Below, in pieces: positions 1 through 7,194 of a DNA stretch of 10,145 bases. Position 1 is the stretch's first letter; each line of letters opens with the position of its first letter. The stretch is from Zelonia costaricensis (taxonomy: Eukaryota; Euglenozoa; Kinetoplastea; Trypanosomatida; Trypanosomatidae), in assembly GCA_030849075.1 (NCBI GenBank), contig JASAOO010002808.1:1-10145 (forward strand), written 5' to 3'. Below the pieces are notes generated by a model. It was not told where the DNA came from, ran no database searches, and worked only from the letters and a program-made list of their open reading frames with translations. Position numbers and translations under genes: made by a program.

Positions 1-1203
1 CGTGTGTACAACAAAATCAGCACCGACACAGGGCTCCTCCCCCGCAGAGCGCGCACAACCCATACACGTCCTCTAACCCTCCTTCCTCCCCCCTCACACT
101 CCCCGGCGCCCCGTCAGCCACCGACCCTGGGGGCTCACCGCACCATCGACGCGGGGGTGCAGACGCAGCACAAGCACGGCCCCACCACGACCTGCCTGCG
201 AGCTTCTCATTTCCTTTTTCTCTCCCTATTCACCACCGTTGAACTACAGCAGACTCCGCCCACTCCGCCGCTTCGACAGACCCTTCCGGGACGGGCAGGA
301 TCGGGTGCGTGCGTGGACACACGCGTGCACAAGCAAACGAGTCACAGCGTGTGGGACGGCTGTGTGCGGCTGGAGGTACCACAGGCGGGCCCCCCCCCCC
401 GCTGTTGCCCTTGTCCCCTTCCCTGTCTTTTCTTCAAACCTGTGTGTGCGTGTGTGAGGCTGCGTTCCCGCCTGCCGCGGAGTTGCTCAAGCCGCCGCAC
501 TCTCCGTCCACCCCCACTCGCGTCGTGCGCGCCGCCTTCCGTGTCTGGCCCCCCCCCCCTCCTCCTCCTCCTCCCTCCCTCACGCCCCACCGAAGCGGCG
601 TGTGCCCTTCGCTTCTTAGAACACCCCACATCGCCCCTTCTCTCCCCCCGCACCGCCCGCTCGCGCGCTCTCTCCACCCCTTCCATCTGCTCAGGGCATC
701 GGCGTTGATCGCAGCGGCCCTCCCTCCCTCCTTTCCTTCCCCACCCCCTCCGGTGCTCTTCGCTGCTCCGCTGACGCGGACACATACACGGACGCACCGC
801 ACCGACGCGGCGGCGTTCCACGGCGCCGTCTCGAGCCCCCCGCCCAACGTCCCCCCCCCCGTTGGTGGCCTCCCCCCTCCCCTCCCTCCCCCTTCTCAGT
901 GATTTGGTGCCTTTCTTGCTGACCTGGCGCTACCGCTTTTTCCTCTCTCGCGCTGAGGCACGCGACCACCGGGCACTGCCACACACCCACACACGCCTCC
1001 ACCTGCCTCCTTGTACCCCCCCATCCTTTCCCTGTTTTCCCCATCTGTGTGTGTCTGTAGAGCGCCGCGCCCTCCCTACTGACGACGCTGTTCTCGCCAC
1101 AGCATCGTCCTGCCCTCTGCCTTGTCTGTTTCTCTTCTTTCTTCTTTTCTTGAGAAGTTCCTATTCACCTGCTCCGTGGTCCCTTGGCGTAGCCCCCTCC
1201 CCC

Positions 1204-1218
1204 CACACACACACACAC
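1204..1218. repeat. (CA)n microsatellite
   Basis: A CA dinucleotide run lies inside a longer C/T-rich tract. Such runs are common in Leishmania spacers. No other role can be read from it. Confidence 0.8.
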
Positions 1219-1822
1219 GCGCTCAATCTCCCCACTCCCCCCCTCTCTGCCATCTCCTTTGCCTCCCTTTCCCCCATCGCTGCGCGACTGCGCTTTGGTT
1301 TGTGTGTGTCTCTCTGCCTGCGTGCGTGTGTGCGTGCTTGTGCTTGCACGTCCATCCGTGCGGCACCGGCTTTGTACTGACTTGTCTGCCTGCTACCTGC
1401 TCTACGAGGGTTTCACTCCCCCCCTCCCCTGACCTTCTCCTGCTTCTCACCTCGCACCCCTCCTCTCTCTCCGTCTCTCGTGATAGTCGTGTTGTCGCGC
1501 TGTTTCTCTAGAGCGCATCGAGCGGCGCTTCTTGTGCGGTCGCCGTGCTCCTTCTCCCGCTTTCTCACTTTTCTCGTGTACACGCCGGTTGATCGACACC
1601 GGCGCGTGCGTCGGCTGCGCTGCCTCGGCATCCCTTGCTTCTCGTCCCCTCTATCTAGAGCGCGCCTGCCTGCGGCTTGGGCATCTACGCGCACACAAGA
1701 GGGCAGCGAAGACGGAAGGGCGCAGACACGCCGTCGAGGGGGATAGCACGCTACGAGTGTCACTGACGCAGACGGACACACGCTTCTTCTTCCCTTTCTC
1801 TCTCTCCCCTCAACTCGCGGGC

Positions 1823-1841
1823 GTGTGTGTGTGTGTGTGTG
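1823..1841. repeat. (GT)n microsatellite
   Basis: About nine GT units follow a T/C-rich tract (roughly 1788-1814). It belongs to the simple-sequence background of the kinase upstream region. Confidence 0.85.
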
Positions 1842-2172
1842 AGCGGAGCTTCTTGGCTAGTGGTTGTCAGCCATTATCTTCGGCGTCTTGTTTGCGTGGC
1901 CGTTCGTCTTTGCTTGTACTGCGTACTCGTCTTGTCTTCTCCTTCTCCTTTTTTTCTCCTTGACTTGATTCGGTTGAGTTTCGGTGCTGTTTGTGCCGTC
2001 TCTCTTTGTGGATTCGGCCCGGACGCTTGAATTCTCCTTCTTCCTCTTTTCCTCCCACGTGACGTGTGTGCGACGGCGGCGTTGCCTCGGCCTGTGCGTG
2101 GCTGCCCCGCGGTGCATCCCGGTGCCGTGTGCGTGACGTGTGTGCGTGTAGTTGAACTGATCCTGTAGGCGG

Positions 2173-2286
2173 CCCTCTCTCGCTCTCTCTGTTCGTTTGC
2201 TTGTTTGGGTGTGGTCTGCGAGCCCCCCCCCCCCACTATACGCTGCTCTCTGTTACGTCTTCTTTGTTTCCGTTTTTCGATCCGAG
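2173..2286 (+). promoter_or_regulatory. Candidate spliced-leader acceptor region for the kinase mRNA
   Basis: Two pyrimidine tracts are each followed by AG. A CT-rich tract (about 2173-2210) leads to AG at 2221-2222. A C12 run plus T/C-rich sequence (2223-2281) leads to AG at 2285-2286, with another AG at 2305-2306. Use of 2285-2286 would give a 5'UTR of about 170 nt with no upstream ATG before 2456. In trypanosomatids the acceptor is generally the first AG after a polypyrimidine tract. Which AG is used cannot be decided from sequence, and acceptors further upstream are also possible. Confidence 0.5.
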
Positions 2287-2357
2287 CGGGACGTGCACCG
2301 TCCGAGTCGGTCCTTGCTCCTTCTCCCCTCCTCTCTCGCGCTCCCTCGGCGCGTGCT

Positions 2358-2386
2358 TGTGCGTGCGTGCGTGCGCGTGTGTGTGC
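2358..2386. repeat. Alternating purine-pyrimidine (GT/GC) tract in the kinase 5'UTR
   Basis: This is 29 nt of uninterrupted alternation of GTGC and GT units, ending about 70 nt before the kinase start codon. Alternating GC/GT sequence can adopt Z-DNA. It lies between the last plausible upstream AG (2305-2306) and the ATG, so it would be within the 5'UTR. Confidence 0.6.
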
Positions 2387-2455
2387 TCTCACTCGCACTC
2401 TCCGCTCCCCGGTGTGTCTTCAACGTGTTTGTGCCACCTCGCGGTGCCTGGCGCG

Positions 2456-4906
2456 ATGTCAGACTCGGTCAAGGTCACCCTGTCACAAGTCAGCTCGGAG
2501 GTTTTCGCGTCTCGCGGGAAGGACGGCGGTGGCGAGACGCACGCGCCTTACGAGGCCGACGCGGAGGGCGCACAGGCCGCCGGCGCCGCCAGCCGCCACC
2601 TCCAGCATTACGGGCCCAGTAGATGGTTCGCCCCAGACCCGGCGCTCGCCCACAGCGCCGCCACAGAGCTCGGCGGGCACAATATGAATCCCCAGTCTGC
2701 CACCGCGCCAGTCGAGGGCCACGCGGTAGCTGGCGAGGTGGTAGCCGCTGTCACCACGGCGGCCATCGCCGCGCCCCTCTCTAGTGCGAGCAGCAGCGCC
2801 CCACGCACGGCCGCCCCGCTGAGTGGCCGCCATCGCACGGCGGCTTGCTCAGCGCAGGAGCCGCAGCCGACAGGCACGGGCGCGGCGCAGCCCTCCCCAG
2901 CCGTGCACGTCGACCCCGCAGCGCCAGATGCCGAGGCCGTCTCCCACGGGTTGGGCACTGCGGCTGCCGCGCCAGACACGCGGTCATCGCGGGGCCCGCC
3001 CCCCTCCGCCGGCGGCGCGGCGCCGCCCGCGTCTGCGTCCCCGTCGACCTCCGCGGCGGGACCGCCGGCCCCCGCGCCATCGACGCTCACATCGACGGCG
3101 GCGACCAACGGCGCCACGTCCAGCACTGCCGCGCCCGCGCTCGAGGAGCAGTGCCCCCCCGCAGCCACCGCCGGAGCAGTCGCGCCGCCACCACGCCCGA
3201 CCTTCCGGAACGGCGGCCACGGGTCTGCGTCCGCCAACGCCGCCGCACCTGTGGCGGCAGCTTCCCTGCCGCCGCTGATGCCGGCGCATCCGCCAGGGCT
3301 GCCGCCCACCGCCGCCGCGCCTGCGCCACCCGGCACTGCGTCCTCCTTCACCGCGGCGGGGCTGCGGGACGGCGGCTCCAACAGCGCCGGCGCGTCCGCC
3401 GCGCTGGCCCCCACCACGACGGCAACGACAGCGGTGGCAGCGGCGTCGCCGTCGGCGAGCGGGGCGGAGGGGGCGGAGGGGTATGCCCGCCCCGCGGTGG
3501 CGCTCAGCTCGCGCCTACTAGACCTGTACAAGATGGTGAATGCGCGGTACTGCGCGCAGCGGCGGCTCGAGTCGCCGGGCCCCAAGTACAACAGCGGCTA
3601 CGACGACAAGGACGGCCATTACCTCTTCCTCCCGGGTGAGGTCATCTTCCAGCGCTACATCGCGCAGGAGGTGCTCGGCAAGGGCAGCTTCGGCACGGTG
3701 ATTCGCGGGTTCGATCAGAAGCGGTCCGAGGCGGTGGCGATGAAGATTACGCGCCGTGGGTCGAGCTTCCGCAGCCAGGCAAAGCTGGAGCTGGACATCC
3801 TGCTGCGTCTGAACGAGAACCCCGCCCTGAATCACCTCGTCGTGCGGCTGCTGAAGGTGTTCGAGTGGCAGGGGCACCTCGTGCTCGTCTTCGAGCTGCT
3901 CAGCTTCAACTTGTACCAGCTCATCAAGTGCACCCGGTTCAACGGCGTGAGTCTCGACCTCGTGCGCAAGTTTGCCTACCAGCTGACGCACACGCTGCTG
4001 CAGCTCGAGTCGCAGAAGCCGCACCCCATCATCCACTGCGACCTGAAGCCGGAGAACATCCTGCTGCGCAACCAGAACCGTAGCGGCATTCGCCTGATCG
4101 ACTTTGGCTCAGCCTGCTACACCGCCAAGCGCTTCCACCGCTACATTCAAAGCCGGTTCTACCGCAGCCCGGAGGTGATCCTGTTCCTCGAGTACGGCAC
4201 CCCCATCGACCGGTGGTCGCTTGCCTGTGTGCTGGTGGAGCTGCACACCGGCGTGCCGCTCTTCGACGGCCGCACCGAGGCGGCGCAGCTGGCGAAGTTC
4301 GAGGCCACGCTGGGGGCCATCCCAGCTGAGATGGTGGCCGGGTCCCCCAAGGCAAACCGCTTCTACTACGGCACTCTCGCCTCTGGCTTCCAGCTGAAGG
4401 AGCCGGTGCCGGAGCGGCGCTCGCTGGAGAGCATCATCGGGGTCACGACCGGCGGCCCGCGCGGCCGTCGCCTCGACACGCCGGGGCACGACGAGAAGTC
4501 GTATCGCGAGTTCTACGACTTCATCGCCCGGTTCTTGCGCTACGTGCCGGAGGAGCGGATGAGCTGCCGCGACGCGCTGCAGCACCCCTTCCTCATGCCG
4601 CTGTACACGTCCGACCTGCAGCAGCAGCAGGAGCGTGGCGGTGGTGCCGCGCCTGCTGCCTCGCCTCCGCCTGCGGGGGCGCCGGCGCCGCAGCAGCTGC
4701 AGTCGCAGCCGCAGTACCGGCCGTCGAGCGGGCAGATGCCCGCCACTGGACTTAGCGGCGGTGCTGCTGGTGGTGGTGGTCCCCCGGCCCCGCCCTCCGC
4801 CCCGCCCCCGCCCCCACCGCTGCCACCCGGCTCAGCCGGCGCCTTCACCGGTGGTGCGGAGCGCGGACGGACCGCTGCCGTAGCCCAGGGCACGGCACCG
4901 CCGTGA
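2456..4906 (+). CDS. DYRK1: DYRK1-type dual-specificity protein kinase
   Basis: Predicted 816-residue CMGC kinase; DYRKs autophosphorylate on an activation-loop Tyr while folding, then phosphorylate Ser/Thr substrates. The start at 2456 is the first in-frame ATG. Order: Ala/Pro/Ser-rich, probably disordered N-terminus (1-345); a DYRK1-like pre-box helix around LDLYKMVNARY (350-371); a DYRK-homology box, NSGYDDKDGHY (379-389); kinase domain about 401-713. Key residues: G-loop GKGSFG (408-413), catalytic Lys K430, alphaC Glu E445, Phe gatekeeper F479, HCDLKPEN (527-534, base D529), DFG (549-551), SPE (571-573), D585, R701. GVTTGGPRGRR (662-672) matches the DYRK1-type insert in the C-lobe. The tail (714-816) is Gln/Pro/Gly-rich with PPPPPPLPPG (783-792). 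Oddities: the YxY pair is HRY (561-563), keeping only the second Tyr, and the usual WSxGC is WSLAC (A590). Family is certain; the DYRK1 subclass is likely. Confidence 0.93.
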   Translation: MSDSVKVTLSQVSSEVFASRGKDGGGETHAPYEADAEGAQAAGAASRHLQHYGPSRWFAPDPALAHSAATELGGHNMNPQSATAPVEGHAVAGEVVAAVTTAAIAAPLSSASSSAPRTAAPLSGRHRTAACSAQEPQPTGTGAAQPSPAVHVDPAAPDAEAVSHGLGTAAAAPDTRSSRGPPPSAGGAAPPASASPSTSAAGPPAPAPSTLTSTAATNGATSSTAAPALEEQCPPAATAGAVAPPPRPTFRNGGHGSASANAAAPVAAASLPPLMPAHPPGLPPTAAAPAPPGTASSFTAAGLRDGGSNSAGASAALAPTTTATTAVAAASPSASGAEGAEGYARPAVALSSRLLDLYKMVNARYCAQRRLESPGPKYNSGYDDKDGHYLFLPGEVIFQRYIAQEVLGKGSFGTVIRGFDQKRSEAVAMKITRRGSSFRSQAKLELDILLRLNENPALNHLVVRLLKVFEWQGHLVLVFELLSFNLYQLIKCTRFNGVSLDLVRKFAYQLTHTLLQLESQKPHPIIHCDLKPENILLRNQNRSGIRLIDFGSACYTAKRFHRYIQSRFYRSPEVILFLEYGTPIDRWSLACVLVELHTGVPLFDGRTEAAQLAKFEATLGAIPAEMVAGSPKANRFYYGTLASGFQLKEPVPERRSLESIIGVTTGGPRGRRLDTPGHDEKSYREFYDFIARFLRYVPEERMSCRDALQHPFLMPLYTSDLQQQQERGGGAAPAASPPPAGAPAPQQLQSQPQYRPSSGQMPATGLSGGAAGGGGPPAPPSAPPPPPPLPPGSAGAFTGGAERGRTAAVAQGTAPP

Positions 4907-4970
4907 CGGAGCAGCTGTATGTGTGGGTGTCTGCGTGTGTCCGCGCGGCCCGAATCCCTCGTCTAGATGA

Positions 4971-4971
4971 G

Positions 4972-5003
<32 letters not shown>

Positions 5004-5026
5004 AACACACACACACGCAGAGACAC
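4971..5026. repeat. (CA)n microsatellite just after the kinase stop codon
   Basis: An imperfect CA-dinucleotide tract interrupted by single changes (CATA, CGCA, AAAC). It starts about 65 nt after the stop codon, so it should be in the 3'UTR. The first 33 nt alternate purine and pyrimidine perfectly. Confidence 0.9.
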
Positions 5027-5242
5027 ACTGTGATGCCGGAGGCGCGCTGCCGCTTTCCCCCTTCTTTCGTTTCGCGCTCTTTGCGCATGCAAGTCTTGCC
5101 CCGTGCCCGTGTGGCGCGGCAGCTTCCCAACATCAGCCGCCGCCGCCGCGACTGCGCTGCACCCGGACTGGCGGTCGTTGTGGATCTCTGCCTTCGCGTT
5201 TTGTTGCTATGCCGCCTCGTGCGTGCCGCGTGAGATGGTGTT

Positions 5243-5272
5243 TATCTACATCTATATCTATTTACATCTATA
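5243..5272. repeat. AT-rich ATCTA/ATCTAT short repeat
   Basis: Several tandem variants of ATCTA, ATCTAT and ACATCTAT form a small A/T-rich pocket in an otherwise GC-rich region. It is probably in the kinase 3'UTR. The role is unknown. Confidence 0.7.
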
Positions 5273-5572
5273 GTTGTGAATGTGTATGTGTGTGCTGCTG
5301 CTGCTGTCTCCCCCCACCCCTCACCGCCCAGCCCCCACCCCCCTCACTGTCTTCCGCGTCTGCGACGCCGCACACGACATCGGCAAGTTTCGGCTGACTT
5401 GCTCTGTTCCGTTTGTGTTTTTCTCGTTTCTCCTTTTTTGTTGTGATCTCTTCGTGTACTTCTTGTGCGCCTGTACACGTGTGAGTGTGTGAGGGATGTT
5501 GTGTACTGTATGTGTGTTTGCTAGCGACGCTGCGTTCGCGCGTTGGTGTCTTGCGCCGTGTGTCTGTGTCTG

Positions 5573-5594
5573 CGTGTGTGTGTGTGTGTGTGTG
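5573..5594. repeat. (GT)n microsatellite
   Basis: About eleven uninterrupted GT units in the putative kinase 3'UTR, 50 nt upstream of the micro-ORF at 5644. Confidence 0.9.
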
Positions 5595-5643
5595 CGTCGC
5601 CGAGCGGCTGTCGTGGGTGCTGATTGCCGAACCAGCCGTGGCC

Positions 5644-5757
5644 ATGGCAGCGCTTGGCGCCGCGTTATCTCTAGCTTCTTTCGTGGGGTGCACAACCCTC
5701 GTCTTTCTTCTTTTCCCGGAGTTGGTGTCCGAGCAAGTCGACGAGCCGTCTACGTGA
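5644..5757 (+). CDS. Possible 37-residue hydrophobic micro-ORF in the kinase 3'UTR
   Basis: An ATG in the context GCCATGG opens a 37-codon frame ending in TGA. The N-terminal two-thirds (MAALGAALSLASFVGCTTL, then VFLLF) is hydrophobic and could form one membrane helix. The last dozen residues are acidic (PELVSEQVDEPST). No family is recognised. An AG at 5634-5635 lies 9 nt before the ATG, but the tract before it is GT-rich rather than a good polypyrimidine tract, so independent trans-splicing is doubtful. The alternative is chance reading through 3'UTR. Confidence 0.2.
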   Translation: MAALGAALSLASFVGCTTLVFLLFPELVSEQVDEPST

Positions 5758-5766
5758 CGCCGTTTG

Positions 5767-5804
5767 GTGTATGTGTGTGTGCGCGCATGCATGCACGTGT
5801 GTGT
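5767..5804. repeat. Alternating purine-pyrimidine tract (Z-DNA candidate)
   Basis: 38 nt of perfect R-Y alternation combine GT units, a GCGCGC core and a doubled ATGC palindromic segment. This is more complex than a plain microsatellite. It lies just after the micro-ORF stop and just before the G-rich island at 5856-5907. Confidence 0.7.
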
Positions 5805-5855
5805 CGTTGTCGTTGTTGTGGTTGCCGCATTCCGGGAAGCCGGAGTGGCGCAGGA

Positions 5856-5907
5856 GGGCGTGCGAGGGGTGGGTTGAGGTGGTGAGGCGGGCGAGGGGGG
5901 TGGCGGG
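5856..5907 (+). other. G-rich island
   Basis: G-runs at 5856-5858, 5866-5869, 5871-5873, 5889-5891, 5895-5900 and 5905-5907 are separated by loops of 7, 1, 15, 3 and 4 nt. One long loop prevents a strictly canonical G-quadruplex, but three short-loop runs on each side could form one together or a two-tetrad form. It stands out against the C-rich tracts that follow. Confidence 0.5.
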
Positions 5908-6118
5908 CCGACGAGTCAACTAGCAGCCGCACGCGTTGCTGTGCTCACGCTGTCTCGACGTCCGTGAGAGGCGTGTGTGTGGGTGGCAGCCAAAACTGCG
6001 CGACGCGATTGCGCCGTTCTCATTTTCTTCTCTTTATTTTTGTGTGTGTGTTTGCATGCGCCTCCGCTGTTCTCCGTCGAGTTTGACTGAGCGTTGTTTG
6101 TTTCGTTGGTTGAATCCC

Positions 6119-6283
6119 CGTCCGTCCGTCCGTCGCCGTCTCTATCTCGGTGTACTTCCACTCTTCTCCTCGCTCGCAGGGTCCGCCTGAGCCAGCGGCC
6201 CCCCCCCCCCCCACTAGGCCCCGCCGCTCTTTGGAGGCGTCTTTTATCAGCGCTTCCCACCCCCTCCCTCGTTTCCCCCTCAG
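6119..6283 (+). promoter_or_regulatory. Cluster of candidate splice acceptors in the spacer
   Basis: A CCGT-repeat and C/T tract (6119-6177) ends in CGCTCGCAG, with AG at 6178-6179. A second tract, containing CCCTCCCTCGTTTCCCCC, ends with AG at 6282-6283. Both resemble good trypanosomatid 3' splice sites. They lie about 0.9-1.0 kb before the PP2C start, and several ATGs intervene (first at 6391, opening only a 10-codon frame). They may serve alternative long-leader PP2C mRNAs, guide kinase polyadenylation, or define a small transcript. Confidence 0.35.
6199..6212. repeat. Poly-C run (C14)
   Basis: The longest C homopolymer in the window, located between the two candidate AG acceptors at 6178 and 6282. 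Length polymorphism and assembly error are likely here. Confidence 0.9.
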
Positions 6284-7042
6284 TTGCGTCTGCAGTGCCG
6301 CTGCGTGGTGTCCCCCGTCCCTCCTCCTTCAACCTCTGTTGCTCCTTCCTTCTCCCTCCCTCATCCCCACTGTGCCTCGCTCACTCCGTGATGTACGCGC
6401 GTGCCTCGCGTTGTGCAACGTAAAAGAAAAGAACAGAAGCGGGCGTCTCACGCGCATCCACCCGCCGCTCTACACACTGCAACGTGCGTGTTGATGTGTT
6501 TTGAGGTGTGTGTTCGTGTAGACTCGAGTGCTGCTGCTCTGGCGGCGTGTGCGCGGCTACGCGGCAGCGTTGCTGGAGGCTGACGTTTGCAAGCTCACAC
6601 ACACACACGTCAAGGGTACCGCCAATGTGTGGGTGCGTGTGTGTGCGCAAGGTGTTGGGTCCTCTGTTGCACTTGTGTGCTCCCCGTGGTGCACTGCACC
6701 CCACGCCACTGCCACGCCGCGCCATCGCACTCCCGCTTCCTGTCCGTAGGCGAAGCGCCGCGCCTCACCCCCCACCCCCCGCTACTTTCCCCTGCACGCC
6801 CACCATGTGTCCGCCTGTGGGCAGAAGAGCAGGAGCAGCAGCACCGCTTCTGCTTCTGTGCGATGTGCACTGCAATCCCCTCCCATCTCTTGTGTCGCCT
6901 CCCTTCCCCGCCCCCGCCCCCTTTGTATTTGCACCACTCGCGCACCTCCACCCTGCGCGACACCCCTTCACCTCTCTACCCTCCAATGGACGGCACCCGG
7001 CATACCGCTCGCTCGCCCTCCCCCCCTTGACAGATTTCTAGA

Positions 7043-7112
7043 TAACTTCCCCCCCCCCCCCACCCCACCCCACACACCCTACACACCCTCCACACACACG
7101 CTTACCGTGCAG
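7043..7112 (+). promoter_or_regulatory. Polypyrimidine tract and likely spliced-leader acceptor of the PP2C mRNA
   Basis: A tract with a C13 run (7049-7061) and C/A-rich sequence contains no AG until GTGCAG, giving AG at 7111-7112. This would make a 5'UTR of 82 nt, and no ATG or further AG occurs before the start codon at 7195. The alternative AG at 7032-7033, after CCCCCCTTGAC, is also possible. Placement follows the first-AG-after-tract rule of trypanosomatid trans-splicing. Confidence 0.6.
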
Positions 7113-7163
7113 CATCTCGCATTTTTTGTTTTCTTCCTCGTATCCCCCCCTCCCCCCCTTCAC

Positions 7164-7184
7164 GTGTGTGTGTGTGCGTGTGTA
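7164..7184. repeat. GT-rich simple repeat in the PP2C 5'UTR
   Basis: A GT-dinucleotide run interrupted by one GC, ending about 11 nt before the PP2C start codon. It parallels the GT/GC tract in the kinase 5'UTR. Confidence 0.7.
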
Positions 7185-7194
7185 TCTGTTCGCG

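Larger units (their letters stand above)
1..2455 (+). other. Long pyrimidine-rich, ATG-free upstream region of the kinase gene
   Basis: No convincing gene is seen. Open frames here begin only at GTG or TTG, contain no internal Met and consist of Pro/Ser/Arg/His or Cys/Val low complexity read from repeats. The + strand is strongly C/T-rich, with C-runs at 390-400, 549-559 and 851-860, a CTC/TCC run near 559-577, a CA run at 1204-1218 and a GT run at 1823-1841. Reading every line by eye I find about 36 AT dinucleotides and none followed by G. The region must hold the spliced-leader acceptor of the kinase mRNA and may include a long 5' leader. It may also contain the 3' end of an upstream transcript, but no upstream CDS reaches the window. 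Confidence 0.7.
4907..7042 (+). other. Spacer: kinase 3'UTR followed by pyrimidine-rich intergenic sequence
   Basis: No conserved gene is recognised in this 2.1-kb stretch. The first part (to about 6000) is T/G-rich with CA/TG microsatellites and carries many ATGs (about 21 across the whole kinase-PP2C spacer), as expected of 3'UTR. From about 6120 the + strand becomes pyrimidine-rich, with a C14 run at 6199-6212. Two good pyrimidine-tract/AG pairs are seen, AG at 6178-6179 and AG at 6282-6283. In trypanosomatids poly(A) addition is coupled to the next trans-splice site and has no fixed signal, so the 3' end of the kinase mRNA cannot be placed exactly. Confidence 0.65.

Noticed and set aside
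1..300. Left end as a divergent strand-switch region
   Set aside because: A divergent switch should show pyrimidine tracts moving to the minus strand; the + strand stays pyrimidine-rich to the window edge and no minus-strand gene is visible.
4..1380. Several 170-235-residue + strand frames at 4-708, 309-902 and 862-1380
   Set aside because: All start at GTG or TTG, have no internal Met and are Pro/Ser/Arg low complexity from C/T-rich DNA.
2201..2455. In-frame 85-residue upstream extension of the kinase from TTG
   Set aside because: It starts at a non-ATG codon, reads as Cys/Val/Ser low complexity from GT and C/T repeats, and overlaps the candidate splice acceptors.
2608..3591. 327-residue minus-strand open frame opposite the kinase N-terminus
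   Set aside because: An antisense shadow of very GC-rich Ala/Pro codons; no motif, and it overlaps a well-supported CDS.
4971..5026. Regular repeats considered as a CRISPR array or telomere-like repeat
   Set aside because: They are plain dinucleotide microsatellites without spacers, in a eukaryotic spacer; no TTAGGG array is present.
6108..6119. tRNA T-arm-like GGTTGAATCCCC
   Set aside because: No matching acceptor, D-arm or anticodon stem can be found around it.
7126..7194. In-frame 23-residue upstream extension of PP2C from TTG
   Set aside because: Non-ATG start in T/C- and GT-rich 5'UTR; the ATG at 7195 begins the charged extension.
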